A program made the position numbers and the translations under genes. A DNA stretch of 64,000 bases, from NCBI RefSeq assembly GCF_012223425.1, contig NZ_CP038799.1, forward strand, positions 4,386,249-4,450,248, written 5' to 3'. Of this stretch, positions 34,306 through 42,291 are shown piece by piece; positions within the stretch are counted from its first letter, which is position 1; each line of letters opens with the position of its first letter. Origin of the DNA: Mycolicibacterium frederiksbergense (GTDB lineage Bacteria > Actinomycetota > Actinomycetes > Mycobacteriales > Mycobacteriaceae). The notes below the pieces were generated by a model. The model was given only the letters and a program-made list of their open reading frames with translations. It was not told where the DNA came from and did not search any database.

Positions 34306-34911
34306 TCACCTCATCACGTAGAGCAGAGCGAACAGGACGAGCCACAGCACATCCACCATGTGCCAGTAGGTGGCGGCGGTCTCGACGAACGAGATCTTGG
34401 GTGCCGCAGGCCCTCTCAGGTCGCGGATGACGAAAGAGAGGATGGCCAGGCCGAGCATGACATGGCACAGGTGCAGTCCCGTCATGACGAAGTAGTACAT
34501 GAAGAACAGATTCGTGCCGGGGGTGATGCCCGCGACGATCTCGGGAACGTACTCGAAGAGTTTCAGGACAGGGAACACTGCTCCCAGGGCGAGTGCAATT
34601 CCGAAGAGCCGCAGCCCATCCGACGTCTTGCCGTCCCGGGCAGCCGATGTGCCCAGCGCGACGAACAGGGAGCTGGTGAGCAGCACGAGTGTGTTGGCGG
34701 CGCCGATGTCCAGGTTCAGCCGTGCCTGGCTTTCGAGGAACAGTGCCGGCTGCTGGCCGCGGTAATACATGTAGGCGACGAAGTACGCGCCGAAGATGAG
34801 CAGGTCGCCGATGACGAAGAACCACATGCTCGAATCGCCGGGGATGTGTTTGTCCAAGCCGGAACTGCGTTCCGCGCTGCTGACGCGCCCGCCGTGCGCG
34901 ACGCCGGTCAT
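34306..34911 (-). CDS. cytochrome oxidase subunit III-like membrane protein (NorE-like)
   Basis: A 201-residue protein with about five transmembrane helices in the haem-copper oxidase subunit III family: MWFFVIGDLLIFG, a GLHLCHVMLG segment and YWHMVDVLWLVLF at the end are family landmarks. The length, near 200, fits the short NorE-type or quinol-oxidase class, not the 260-residue CtaE. ATG overlaps the upstream gene's stop by four bases. No oxidase subunit I or II occurs in the window. Confidence 0.85.
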   Translation of the reverse strand: MTGVAHGGRVSSAERSSGLDKHIPGDSSMWFFVIGDLLIFGAYFVAYMYYRGQQPALFLESQARLNLDIGAANTLVLLTSSLFVALGTSAARDGKTSDGLRLFGIALALGAVFPVLKLFEYVPEIVAGITPGTNLFFMYYFVMTGLHLCHVMLGLAILSFVIRDLRGPAAPKISFVETAATYWHMVDVLWLVLFALLYVMR

Positions 34912-35660
34912 GCGTTCTCGAGTTCGTGGTCGGGTTGATTCTTGATGGACCGGTAGATGCAGACGTAGACGATGATCTGCCACGGCACGTAGATGACCAT
35001 GGCGAACCAGAACGTCATCACACCGTTCCAGGCGAACGGTCCCGATGTGGAGATCCAGACCGGAGCGGCCATGAGTTCGGTGACGTACTGCCAGACGGTG
35101 TAGTAGCCCAGCCATTTCGGCAACACCCGGTTGCGGTCCAGGATGATGGCCAGTCCGAAGGCCATCCACATCACGCAGAAACACCCCAGCGACCCGATAT
35201 AGGCGAGGTAGCCGAAGTCGTAGAGCATGGCCAGCACCGCGGGGTCATAGCCGGCGCGGAAGGACCCGAGGCCGAAGCAGAACATCGGGAACAGCATGCC
35301 GACGATCGCTCCGGACATGGAGCCGACCATCAACGAGTACCGGAATACCGGGCTCACCGACATGCGCTTGATCTGGATCAGGTACACCGCATTGGACAGC
35401 GGGGCCAGGCCGAAGGACAGCGTCAGGATGGCGCAGGCGATCAGCAGATTGTGCGACTGCATGAACTCGACGATCTGCGAGGCGGGGCTGCCCGGAGATC
35501 GTGGCGGCATCATCCAGCTCAGTGGGACGAACACGATGCCGAACAGGGTGAAGAAGAACGGCACGGTGCAGAAGGCGATCCATTGATCGAGCTTCCGGCT
35601 CCGCCGCCGCGGCGGCAGGGAATCGGCGGTAGGAGGCGCAGTCGCGACGCTGTCCGTCAC
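34908..35660 (-). CDS. multi-pass membrane protein, paralogue of the upstream gene
   Basis: A 250-residue protein with about six hydrophobic helices after a basic, Pro-rich N-terminus (PPRRRSRK). I do not recognise the family. It is clearly related to the next upstream protein: both share a P-x-W, then TSGPxAWxG motif near the end and a similar helix order. GTG start overlapping the paralogue's stop by four bases. Its place before the subunit III/IV pair suggests one membrane complex. Confidence 0.75.
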   Translation of the reverse strand: MTDSVATAPPTADSLPPRRRSRKLDQWIAFCTVPFFFTLFGIVFVPLSWMMPPRSPGSPASQIVEFMQSHNLLIACAILTLSFGLAPLSNAVYLIQIKRMSVSPVFRYSLMVGSMSGAIVGMLFPMFCFGLGSFRAGYDPAVLAMLYDFGYLAYIGSLGCFCVMWMAFGLAIILDRNRVLPKWLGYYTVWQYVTELMAAPVWISTSGPFAWNGVMTFWFAMVIYVPWQIIVYVCIYRSIKNQPDHELENA

Positions 35661-36367
35661 ACGAGCACCGCCTGCTCCTGTTCGCTTCCTTGGCGATTCA
35701 CGACCTTCAGTAGCACCGGGAACATCACCATCAGATATGCCGCCAGCACCGCGATCCGCAGCGTGAAGGACACGGACCCGTCCCAGGCGAGAGGGCCCGA
35801 GGTGAACAGGACCGAGAACGCGCCGGGAATCAGCAGTGCGGCGGTCGCGATGTTGAAATGCGCCACCCAGCGCGGAAAGACCGGCTGTGGCTTCTCATCG
35901 AGATAGATGCTCGCCGCGAAGCAGAGGTTCTGCACGACGATGGTGCCGACCGGCGCGATGAAGAAGAACCACGCCATGTCGTTGAGCAGGCTGATCAACT
36001 GTGGGTCCCGGTCGGGCCTGAAAGCGGCGACCCCCCAGCAGTAGTCGGCCAGGATGAAAGCCGTTGTGCCGACCCCGACGCAGATGATGTAGGCGTAGCT
36101 GAAGACACTGCTGGAGGTGGCGGTGCGAGAAATCTGCACGGCGATCACCGCGAAGAGTGGCACCAGTGATCCGGCGATGAGATTGCACAGGATGACCACC
36201 CCGAGAATGCCGGTGTGGTGGTCGCGGAAGAATGTCGCGACCTCCTCGGGGGTCAGCGCCGGTGACAGCGGCGGCGAGAAGATCGGAAACAGCAGAAACG
36301 CGAGTGCGAACAGCGCCATGGCCGGCGGTGCGGTCCACAGCAGAATTCGTTGACCCCGGGTATTCAT
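35657..36367 (-). CDS. multi-pass membrane protein, first gene of the oxidase-like operon
   Basis: A 236-residue membrane protein with about six helices, paralogous to the 250-residue neighbour (TSGPLAWDG matches TSGPFAWNG). The family is unknown to me. ATG 36367 is used with GGCAGG five bases upstream; a GTG at 36373 is equally possible. It opens a four-gene operon with overlapping or near-overlapping junctions. Two related palindromes lie 24-69 bases upstream and probably control it. Confidence 0.75.
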   Translation of the reverse strand: MNTRGQRILLWTAPPAMALFALAFLLFPIFSPPLSPALTPEEVATFFRDHHTGILGVVILCNLIAGSLVPLFAVIAVQISRTATSSSVFSYAYIICVGVGTTAFILADYCWGVAAFRPDRDPQLISLLNDMAWFFFIAPVGTIVVQNLCFAASIYLDEKPQPVFPRWVAHFNIATAALLIPGAFSVLFTSGPLAWDGSVSFTLRIAVLAAYLMVMFPVLLKVVNRQGSEQEQAVLV

Positions 36368-36390
36368 CGACACCTGCCCATCGCGTACCG

Positions 36391-36408
36391 GGTAGCCGTT
36401 CGGCTATC
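36391..36408. promoter_or_regulatory. GGTAGCCG palindromic operator, copy 1
   Basis: GGTAGCCG-TT-CGGCTATC, one mismatch from a perfect inverted repeat. Its centre is 28 bases from that of copy 2. Confidence 0.6.
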
Positions 36409-36418
36409 CACGACTCAG

Positions 36419-36436
36419 GGTAGCCGATCGGCTACC
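36419..36436. promoter_or_regulatory. GGTAGCCG palindromic operator, copy 2
   Basis: GGTAGCCG-AT-CGGCTACC, a perfect 18-base palindrome between the membrane operon and the VOC gene. It looks like a TetR-type operator. Confidence 0.65.
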
Positions 36437-36467
36437 CTGGCTCAAGGGTCCGGGCTGAAGTCGTGGC

Positions 36468-36992
36468 GTGGACAGCCAACGTGTTCTGCCGGGCCCGGTG
36501 CGCCAGATCGGTTATGTGGTCGACGATCTGGACAAGGCGATGGCCGACTGGGTGACGCTCGGGGTCGGGCCCTGGTTCGTCATGCGGGGGTTGGTCCAGC
36601 GGGTGACCTACCGCGGTGCGCCGTGCGAGGTGACTTTGTCACTCGCGCTGGCCAATAGCGGCGAACTGCAGGTCGAGCTCATCGAGCAGATCGATGACAC
36701 GCCGAGCATATTCGGCGAGTTCACTGGTTCGGGCTTTCATCAACTCGCCTACTGGACAGAGGATTTCGACGCCACCATGGCGGCCGTCGCGGCGGCGGGC
36801 TGGCCGGTCGTGTGGTCCGGCGGCGAGGACGGGGGAGTGCGCTTCGCCTACGCCGAACCCGGAGGGGTGCCTGCGGCCATCATCGAGATCATGGAACTCA
36901 CCGACGCCTCGGCGGGGATGGCGACATTGGTGCGCCGAGCCGCTCAGGGCTGGGACGGCGGCGACCCGGTTCGCGAACTCGGCACCGGATGA
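36468..36992 (+). CDS. VOC (glyoxalase/dioxygenase fold) family protein
   Basis: A 174-residue vicinal-oxygen-chelate protein: the first betaalphabeta module starts QIGYVVDDLDKAMADW, the second at GFHQLAYWTEDFDATM. Candidate metal ligands are His in FHQLAYW and Glu in IIEIMEL; the first ligand position is Gln rather than His. Enzymes of this fold include isomerases and ring-cleaving dioxygenases; which applies is unknown. GTG start at 36468 without a clear ribosome site. It is divergent from the membrane operon across the GGTAGCCG operators. Confidence 0.8.
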   Translation: MDSQRVLPGPVRQIGYVVDDLDKAMADWVTLGVGPWFVMRGLVQRVTYRGAPCEVTLSLALANSGELQVELIEQIDDTPSIFGEFTGSGFHQLAYWTEDFDATMAAVAAAGWPVVWSGGEDGGVRFAYAEPGGVPAAIIEIMELTDASAGMATLVRRAAQGWDGGDPVRELGTG

Positions 36993-37006
36993 GCCACGCC
37001 GAGCGG

Positions 37007-37049
37007 CCACTTGTCACACGCGAATCGCGCTGACGCGTGCGGCAAGTGG
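37007..37049. terminator. hairpin between convergent VOC and hydratase genes
   Basis: Arms 37007-37022 and 37034-37049 pair over 16 bases with two G-T type mismatches and an 11-base loop. No T run. It lies in the 70-base gap between convergent stops. Confidence 0.6.
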
Positions 37050-37062
37050 ACATTGGACGCGG

Positions 37063-37779
37063 CTACTTCGCCTTCTTCATCACCTTGTCGGCGGCATCCC
37101 AGTGTTCCTGGGACACCCAGAGTCCGGCGAAGGCCGCGACCGCCTCGGTGGTGGTCGCTCCCTTGATGACCCGTTTGATCTCGCCGGCGGGTCGGCGGGC
37201 CAGCAGTTGCGCCGTCTCGCGCCACGAGGTGGCGAACTCGGCGCGGGGTACCACCTGATCAATCAGCCCGACTCGCTCGGCGGCGGGGGCATCCAGCACC
37301 CGCCCGGTCCCCGCCAACAGCAGCGCCTGGCTGCGGCCGACCAGATGGCCGAGCCGCTCGGCGCCGCCCCAGGCCGGCATGATCGCCAGCGAAATCTGAT
37401 TGAAGCCGATCTTGATGTCATCGGCGGCGATCCGGATATCGGCGGCGACCGCCACCTCGGCGCCACCGCCGAGCGCGTGCCCGTTCAGTGCGGCGATCAC
37501 CGGGCCGGGGAAGCCGGCGATGCGGTCACAGATCGCCCGCATCCGCCACGCCATCGAGGACGCCTCCAACTCGGTGCGTAGCAGTGCCAGTTCCTTGAGG
37601 TCGCCCCCGGAGACGAACGCCCGGTCGCCGGCCCCGGTGATCGCCAGCGCAGATGCCCCGGCGGCACCGTCGAGGGCCTTGTTCAGCTCGTCCATCGTCT
37701 CCAGCGAGATGGCGTTGCGGGCATGCGGGCGGTCGATGGTGATGACCGCCAGTTCGCCGTTCAGTTCGAGGTCGACCAT
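37063..37779 (-). CDS. enoyl-CoA hydratase/isomerase family protein
   Basis: A 238-residue crotonase-fold protein. Both oxyanion-hole strands are visible: FVSGGDLKEL (usually AGADLKEM) and NGHALGGGAEVAVAADIRI. MPAWGG is at the position where hydratases often keep a catalytic Glu (xGxGGTQ), so the activity may be isomerase or another crotonase reaction. ATG 37779 with GGAGAACC upstream. It is divergent from an acyl-CoA synthetase, with a GAGAAT element between. Confidence 0.88.
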   Translation of the reverse strand: MVDLELNGELAVITIDRPHARNAISLETMDELNKALDGAAGASALAITGAGDRAFVSGGDLKELALLRTELEASSMAWRMRAICDRIAGFPGPVIAALNGHALGGGAEVAVAADIRIAADDIKIGFNQISLAIMPAWGGAERLGHLVGRSQALLLAGTGRVLDAPAAERVGLIDQVVPRAEFATSWRETAQLLARRPAGEIKRVIKGATTTEAVAAFAGLWVSQEHWDAADKVMKKAK

Positions 37780-37806
37780 CAAAGGTTCTCCGATTTCGGT
37801 ATTGGC

Positions 37807-37825
37807 ATTCTCGGCAGGTGAGAAT
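37807..37825. promoter_or_regulatory. opposed ATTCTC / GAGAAT half-sites
   Basis: ATTCTC (37807-37812) and GAGAAT (37820-37825) with a seven-base spacer, between the hydratase start (37779) and the synthetase. The same arrangement and spacing occur at 31221-31239. Confidence 0.45.
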
Positions 37826-39464
37826 AGCATCACCAGCATCTGCCCGGCGTTGCGGAGGTGCTGTCATTTCGATCCGAGAAATCCCTGCTGAGCTGAGTAA
37901 ACGGTACGTGGAGCAGGGGTGGTGGACACCGGAAACGCTCGGCCAGCTGCTGGCCGACGGCTTGCAGGCCAGCCCCGACGCCGGGTTTTTCGTGCACTCC
38001 GAGATCCGGCCCTTCACCGGTACCTTCGCCGACGTCGAGCACCGCGCCCGTCGGCTGGCCGCCGGCCTGGCCGAACGTGGTGTCGGCGCGGGTGACGTGG
38101 TGGCCCTGCAGCTGCCGAACTGGATGGAGGCCGCCGTCGCGTTCTGGGCCTCGGCCTTCCTGGGTGCGGTCACCGTCCCGATCGTGCATTTCTACGGCCG
38201 CAAGGAACTCGGCCACATCATCGCGACCGCCCGGCCGAAGGTGTTCATCAGCACCGCGGAGTTCGGGCGGATGACCTTCCATCCGGATCTGTGCGCCGAG
38301 GTGCCGATCGTCGGATTGGTCGGCGCCGACGGCGAGTTGGCGTTCGACCGGCTGCTGGCCGGCGAGCCGATGACCGGGACCGTCGATGCAGATCCGGCCG
38401 GCCCGGCGCTGATCGCGTTCACCTCAGGCACCACCAAGGAACCCAAGGGCGTCATCCACAGCCACCAGACGCTGAACTGTGAGACGCGCCAGCTGCTGGC
38501 CAACTACCCGCCGGGTCGCGGGCGCCAGCTCACCGCCACCCCGGTCGGACACTTCATCGGCATGCTCGGCGCGTTCCTGATCCCGGTGCTCGAAGGTGCG
38601 CCCATCGACCTGTGCGACGTATGGGACCCGGGCCGGGTACTCGACATCATCGAGCGCGACGGGCTGTCCATCGGCGGCGGACCGCCGTACTTCGTCACCA
38701 GCCTGATGGACCATCCGGGTTTCACCGACGCGCATCTGGCCCGGTTCTCCACCGTCGGGCTGGGTGGGTCGACGGTCCCGTCGGCGGTCACCCGGCGCCT
38801 CGCCGACCTGGGGCTCTTCGTGTTCCGTTCGTACGGCAGCACCGAACATCCCTCCATCACCGGTTCGGGACCGACGGCGCCGGAGGACAAGCGGTTGTTC
38901 ACCGACGGCAACGTCCGGCCCGGTGTCGAGATCCGGCTGGGACCCGACGGCGAGATCTTCAGCCGCGGGCCCGACCTGTGTCTGGGCTATACCGATGACG
39001 CGCTGACCGCCCAATCCTTCGACGACGAGGGCTGGTACCGCACCGGCGACATCGGCGTCCTCGACGAGGACGGCTACCTCACCATCACCGACCGCACCGC
39101 CGACCTGATCATCAGGGGCGGCGAGAACATCAGTGCCCTTGAGGTCGAGGAAGTGCTGCTGAGCATGCCCGCGGTGCAGGAGGCGGTCGTGGTGGCGGCC
39201 CCGGATGCGCGGCTCGGCGAGCATGTCGCGGCTGTGCTGCGAATCCGGCCCGGGGCGCAGGTGCCCACCGGGGAGCAGGTACGTGCCCACTTCGAACAGG
39301 CCGGTGTGGCTCGGCAGAAGTGGCCCGAGGAACTGGTCGCGCTGCCGGAGGGAGAGGACTTCCCGCGGACCGCGAGCGGCAAGGTGCAGAAATTCAGGGT
39401 GCGGCAGGCCGTGCGCGATTCGGCCACAGCCGCACCCAGGGGCATTGCGACATCCAGCACATGA
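37818..39464 (+). CDS. AMP-forming acyl-CoA synthetase
   Basis: An ANL-superfamily ligase of about 530-548 residues. The P-loop FTSGTTKEPKG, the RTGDIGVLDEDGYLTI hinge region and the C-terminal catalytic Lys in RTASGKVQK are intact. The start is uncertain. The only standard codon is GTG 37818, which lies inside the GAGAAT element and lacks a ribosome site. An ideal GGAGGT at 37854-37859 points to ATT at 37866, giving a protein beginning ISIREIPAEL that fits the family better. It would activate a carboxylic acid of the pathway to its CoA ester. Confidence 0.88.
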   Translation: MRIASPASARRCGGAVISIREIPAELSKRYVEQGWWTPETLGQLLADGLQASPDAGFFVHSEIRPFTGTFADVEHRARRLAAGLAERGVGAGDVVALQLPNWMEAAVAFWASAFLGAVTVPIVHFYGRKELGHIIATARPKVFISTAEFGRMTFHPDLCAEVPIVGLVGADGELAFDRLLAGEPMTGTVDADPAGPALIAFTSGTTKEPKGVIHSHQTLNCETRQLLANYPPGRGRQLTATPVGHFIGMLGAFLIPVLEGAPIDLCDVWDPGRVLDIIERDGLSIGGGPPYFVTSLMDHPGFTDAHLARFSTVGLGGSTVPSAVTRRLADLGLFVFRSYGSTEHPSITGSGPTAPEDKRLFTDGNVRPGVEIRLGPDGEIFSRGPDLCLGYTDDALTAQSFDDEGWYRTGDIGVLDEDGYLTITDRTADLIIRGGENISALEVEEVLLSMPAVQEAVVVAAPDARLGEHVAAVLRIRPGAQVPTGEQVRAHFEQAGVARQKWPEELVALPEGEDFPRTASGKVQKFRVRQAVRDSATAAPRGIATSST

Positions 39465-39478
39465 GAATATGATTCTCA
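39462..39478. promoter_or_regulatory. perfect TGAGAAT-N3-ATTCTCA operator
   Basis: TGAGAATATGATTCTCA, seven-base perfect arms. It overlaps the stop codon of the synthetase and ends 21 bases before the amidohydrolase ATG, so the amidohydrolase has its own controlled promoter. Confidence 0.68.
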
Positions 39479-39499
39479 CGAACTGAAAAGGAGCATCTC

Positions 39500-40690
39500 A
39501 TGGGTCAACTGTCGCATCGGGTCGACATACCGTTTCCGCTCTTCGATGCGGACAACCACCTCTACGAGCCTCCGGAGGCGATGACCAAGTACCTCCCCAA
39601 GGAGTACAAGGACATCGTCCAGTACGTGGAGATCAACGGCCGCACGAAGATCGCCATCAAGGGCCAGATCAGCAACTACATCCCGAACCCCACCTTCTCG
39701 GTGGTCGCCAAGCCCGGCGCCTGGGAGGAGTACTTCAAGTTCGGCAACCCCGACGGCAAGAGCAAGCGCGAGCTGTTCGGCGAGCCGATGAAGGCCATCC
39801 CGGCGTTCTTCGAGCCCGAGCCGCGCATCAAGGTGATGGACGACCTCGGTCTGGACCGCACACTGATGTTCCCGACGCTGGCCAGCCTCATCGAGGAGCG
39901 CCTCGCCGACGACCCGGTCGCCATCCACGTCATCGTGCACGCGCTGAACGAATGGCTGCACGAGGTGTGGGGCTTCAATCACAAGGGCCGCATCTTCACC
40001 ACTCCGGTGATCACCCTGCCCATCCTGGACAAGGCGCTCGAGGAGCTGGAGTGGGCCGTCGCGCGCGGCGCCCGCGCCATCCTGATCCGCCCGGCGCCGG
40101 TGCCCGGCTTCCGCGGCCCGCGGTCGTTCGCACTGCCCGAATTCGATCCCTTCTGGGAGCGCTGCGTGCATCACGACATCTTCGTCGGCATGCACTCCTC
40201 GGACAGTGGTTACTCGCGCTACACCTCGGAGTGGGATGGCGGCGCGCAGGAGATGCTGCCGTTCCAGACCAACGCGATGTCCATCCTCAACGAGTGGCGT
40301 CCGATCCAGGATGCGGTGGCCTCCTGGGTCATTCACGGCGCACTCTTCCGGCACCCGAAGCTGAAGGTCGGCATCGTCGAGGCCGGCTCCAAGTGGATGT
40401 TCCCGCTGCTGGACTCGATGGCCGAGGTGTACAAGAAGGCGCCGGAGGCGTTCCTCGGTAACCCGATGGAAGAGATCAAGAACCGCATCTACGTCAGCCC
40501 GTTCTACGAAGAGGGCATCGATGATCTGATCAACCTGATCGGCGTCGACCAGGTGCTGTACGGCTCGGACTGGCCGCACCCGGAGGGCCTGGCGGAGCCT
40601 ACGCACTATGTGACCGCCCTGGAGCATCTCTCCATCGAGGACCAGGCAAAGATCATGGGCGGCAACCTCGGGCGCCTCATCACCACGTAA
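39500..40690 (+). CDS. amidohydrolase-2 family protein
   Basis: A 396-residue ACMSD-like metal-dependent hydrolase or decarboxylase. DADNHLYEP (first metal site), GMHSSDSGY mid-barrel and GSDWPHPEG (late Asp) are present. It differs in detail from the two amidohydrolases at 6-8.5 kb, so the window encodes three separate members. AAAAGGAG precedes the ATG. It is followed eight bases later by the second acyl-CoA synthetase. Confidence 0.88.
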   Translation: MGQLSHRVDIPFPLFDADNHLYEPPEAMTKYLPKEYKDIVQYVEINGRTKIAIKGQISNYIPNPTFSVVAKPGAWEEYFKFGNPDGKSKRELFGEPMKAIPAFFEPEPRIKVMDDLGLDRTLMFPTLASLIEERLADDPVAIHVIVHALNEWLHEVWGFNHKGRIFTTPVITLPILDKALEELEWAVARGARAILIRPAPVPGFRGPRSFALPEFDPFWERCVHHDIFVGMHSSDSGYSRYTSEWDGGAQEMLPFQTNAMSILNEWRPIQDAVASWVIHGALFRHPKLKVGIVEAGSKWMFPLLDSMAEVYKKAPEAFLGNPMEEIKNRIYVSPFYEEGIDDLINLIGVDQVLYGSDWPHPEGLAEPTHYVTALEHLSIEDQAKIMGGNLGRLITT

Positions 40691-40698
40691 TTTCGCGA

Positions 40699-42162
40699 GT
40701 GACGTATACCCGAGAGTGGCAGACCATCCCGGAGATGGTCTTGAGCGTCGGCGACCGCTTCGGTGCTGCCGAAGCGGTCGTCGACGGTTCGCTGCGGTTG
40801 AGCTATATCGAACTGGCCCAGCGTGTTCGGTGTGCCGCGGGAGCTTTCGCCGAGTTCGGCATCGGCAAGGGCGACCGGGTCGCGATCTGGGCGCCCAACT
40901 CCGCAGCCTGGCTGATCGCCGCCTTCGGCGCGGTGACCGCCGGTGCGGTGGTCGTCCCGGTGAACACCCGATTCAAGGCCGAAGAGGCCGCCGATATCAT
41001 CACCCGCAGCGGCGCCAAGGCTGTCCTGGTCCAAAACGGCTTCCTGGGACAGGATTTCAGCGTTCCCGCCGGGGTCCCGGCGATCGAGATCACCTCGGGC
41101 TTCCTGGACAGCGGGCAGCCCTACGCGGCGAAGGGTCTGCTGGGCACCGATATCGCCGACATCATCTACACCTCCGGCACCACCGGCCGGGCCAAGGGCG
41201 TGATGATGAATCATGAACAGACGCTTCGGCTCTACACCGAATGGTGCGATCTGGCCGACCTGCGCCAGGGCGACCGCTATCTGATCGTCAACCCGTTCTT
41301 CCACACCTTCGGCTACAAGGCCGGCTGCATCTCCTCGCTGATCCGCGGCGCCACCATCCTTCCGGTTCCAGTGTTCGACGTGCCCGCCGTGGTGGACCTC
41401 ATCGAGGCCGAAAAGATCACGATGCTGCCGGGCGCCCCGACGCTGTACCACTCACTGCTGGCAGTCACCGACAAGCATCGGCTGGCAACCCTGCGGGCCG
41501 GGGTCACCGGTGCCGCCGACATCCCGGTCGAACTCATCCGCCGGGTGCACGAGGAACTGCCCTTCCAGACGCTGACGACCGGATACGGACTCACCGAGGC
41601 CGGCACGGTCACCCTGTCCCGCCCCGGCGATACCTTCGAGGACATCGCGACCACCGCGGGCAGGCCCTGCGACGGCGTCGAGGTGCGTATCGCCGCGGAC
41701 GCGGAAGTGCTGGTGCGCGGCTACACCGTGATGCAGGGCTACCTGGATGATCCGGTGGCCACCGCGGAGACGATCGACGCCGACGGATGGCTGCACACCG
41801 GGGATCTGGGGGCCGTCGACGACGCTGGACGGCTCACGATCGTGGGCCGCAAGAAGGACATGTTCATCGTCGGCGGTTTCAACGCCTACCCGGCCGAGAT
41901 CGAGGGTTTCCTGCTCGAGCACCCCGCGGTCCGTCAGGCGGCGGTGATCGGCGTGCCCGACGAACGGATGGGCCAGGTCGGCAAGGCCTTCGTGGTGTGC
42001 CGCGAAGGCGACGAGGTCCTGAGTGAGACCGATTTGATCGCTTGGAGCCGTGACCGGATGGCCGGGTATAAGGTGCCGCGGTACGTAGAGTTTCTTGATG
42101 AGCTGCCCTTGAACGCCACGGGCAAGGTGATGAAGGATCGCCTTCAGGACCTCGCCCGCTGA
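40699..42162 (+). CDS. FadD3-like AMP-forming acyl-CoA synthetase
   Basis: A 487-residue ANL ligase. IYTSGTTGRAKGV is the P-loop, NPFFHTFGYKAG and TGYGLTEAG follow, and KKDMFIVGGFNAYPAEIEG plus NATGKVMK (catalytic Lys) close the protein. Many segments match my recollection of M. tuberculosis FadD3, which activates HIP, a C/D-ring steroid acid; that makes a cyclic acid substrate plausible here. GTG start, weak ribosome site; probably translated from the amidohydrolase transcript. Confidence 0.9.
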   Translation: MTYTREWQTIPEMVLSVGDRFGAAEAVVDGSLRLSYIELAQRVRCAAGAFAEFGIGKGDRVAIWAPNSAAWLIAAFGAVTAGAVVVPVNTRFKAEEAADIITRSGAKAVLVQNGFLGQDFSVPAGVPAIEITSGFLDSGQPYAAKGLLGTDIADIIYTSGTTGRAKGVMMNHEQTLRLYTEWCDLADLRQGDRYLIVNPFFHTFGYKAGCISSLIRGATILPVPVFDVPAVVDLIEAEKITMLPGAPTLYHSLLAVTDKHRLATLRAGVTGAADIPVELIRRVHEELPFQTLTTGYGLTEAGTVTLSRPGDTFEDIATTAGRPCDGVEVRIAADAEVLVRGYTVMQGYLDDPVATAETIDADGWLHTGDLGAVDDAGRLTIVGRKKDMFIVGGFNAYPAEIEGFLLEHPAVRQAAVIGVPDERMGQVGKAFVVCREGDEVLSETDLIAWSRDRMAGYKVPRYVEFLDELPLNATGKVMKDRLQDLAR

Positions 42163-42176
42163 GCGTACGCACAGCA

Positions 42177-42193
42177 CGGAAATAGCGTTTCCG
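42177..42193. terminator. short hairpin after the synthetase gene
   Basis: CGGAAA-TAGCG-TTTCCG, six perfect pairs with a five-base loop and no T run, 15 bases after the stop. A weak terminator at best. Confidence 0.3.
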
Positions 42194-42256
42194 CAGGAAG
42201 AGCATTGTTTCTGGGCGAATCGCTGATGGGGTATCGTCGAATGAATAGTCGAATTT

Positions 42257-42271
42257 GATAACGCCATTCTC
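42257..42271. promoter_or_regulatory. GAGAAT-type operator, 10/12 match
   Basis: GATAACGCCATTCTC ends 20 bases before the first Mce-associated gene start. The right half-site is perfect. Confidence 0.45.
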
Positions 42272-42291
42272 GTTTGGCGCAGGAGGTCATG

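Noticed and set aside
39462..39478. TGAGAATATGATTCTCA as a Fur or Zur box
   Set aside because: Fur-type boxes have a different core and one-base centre, and the neighbouring genes are catabolic, not metal-related.
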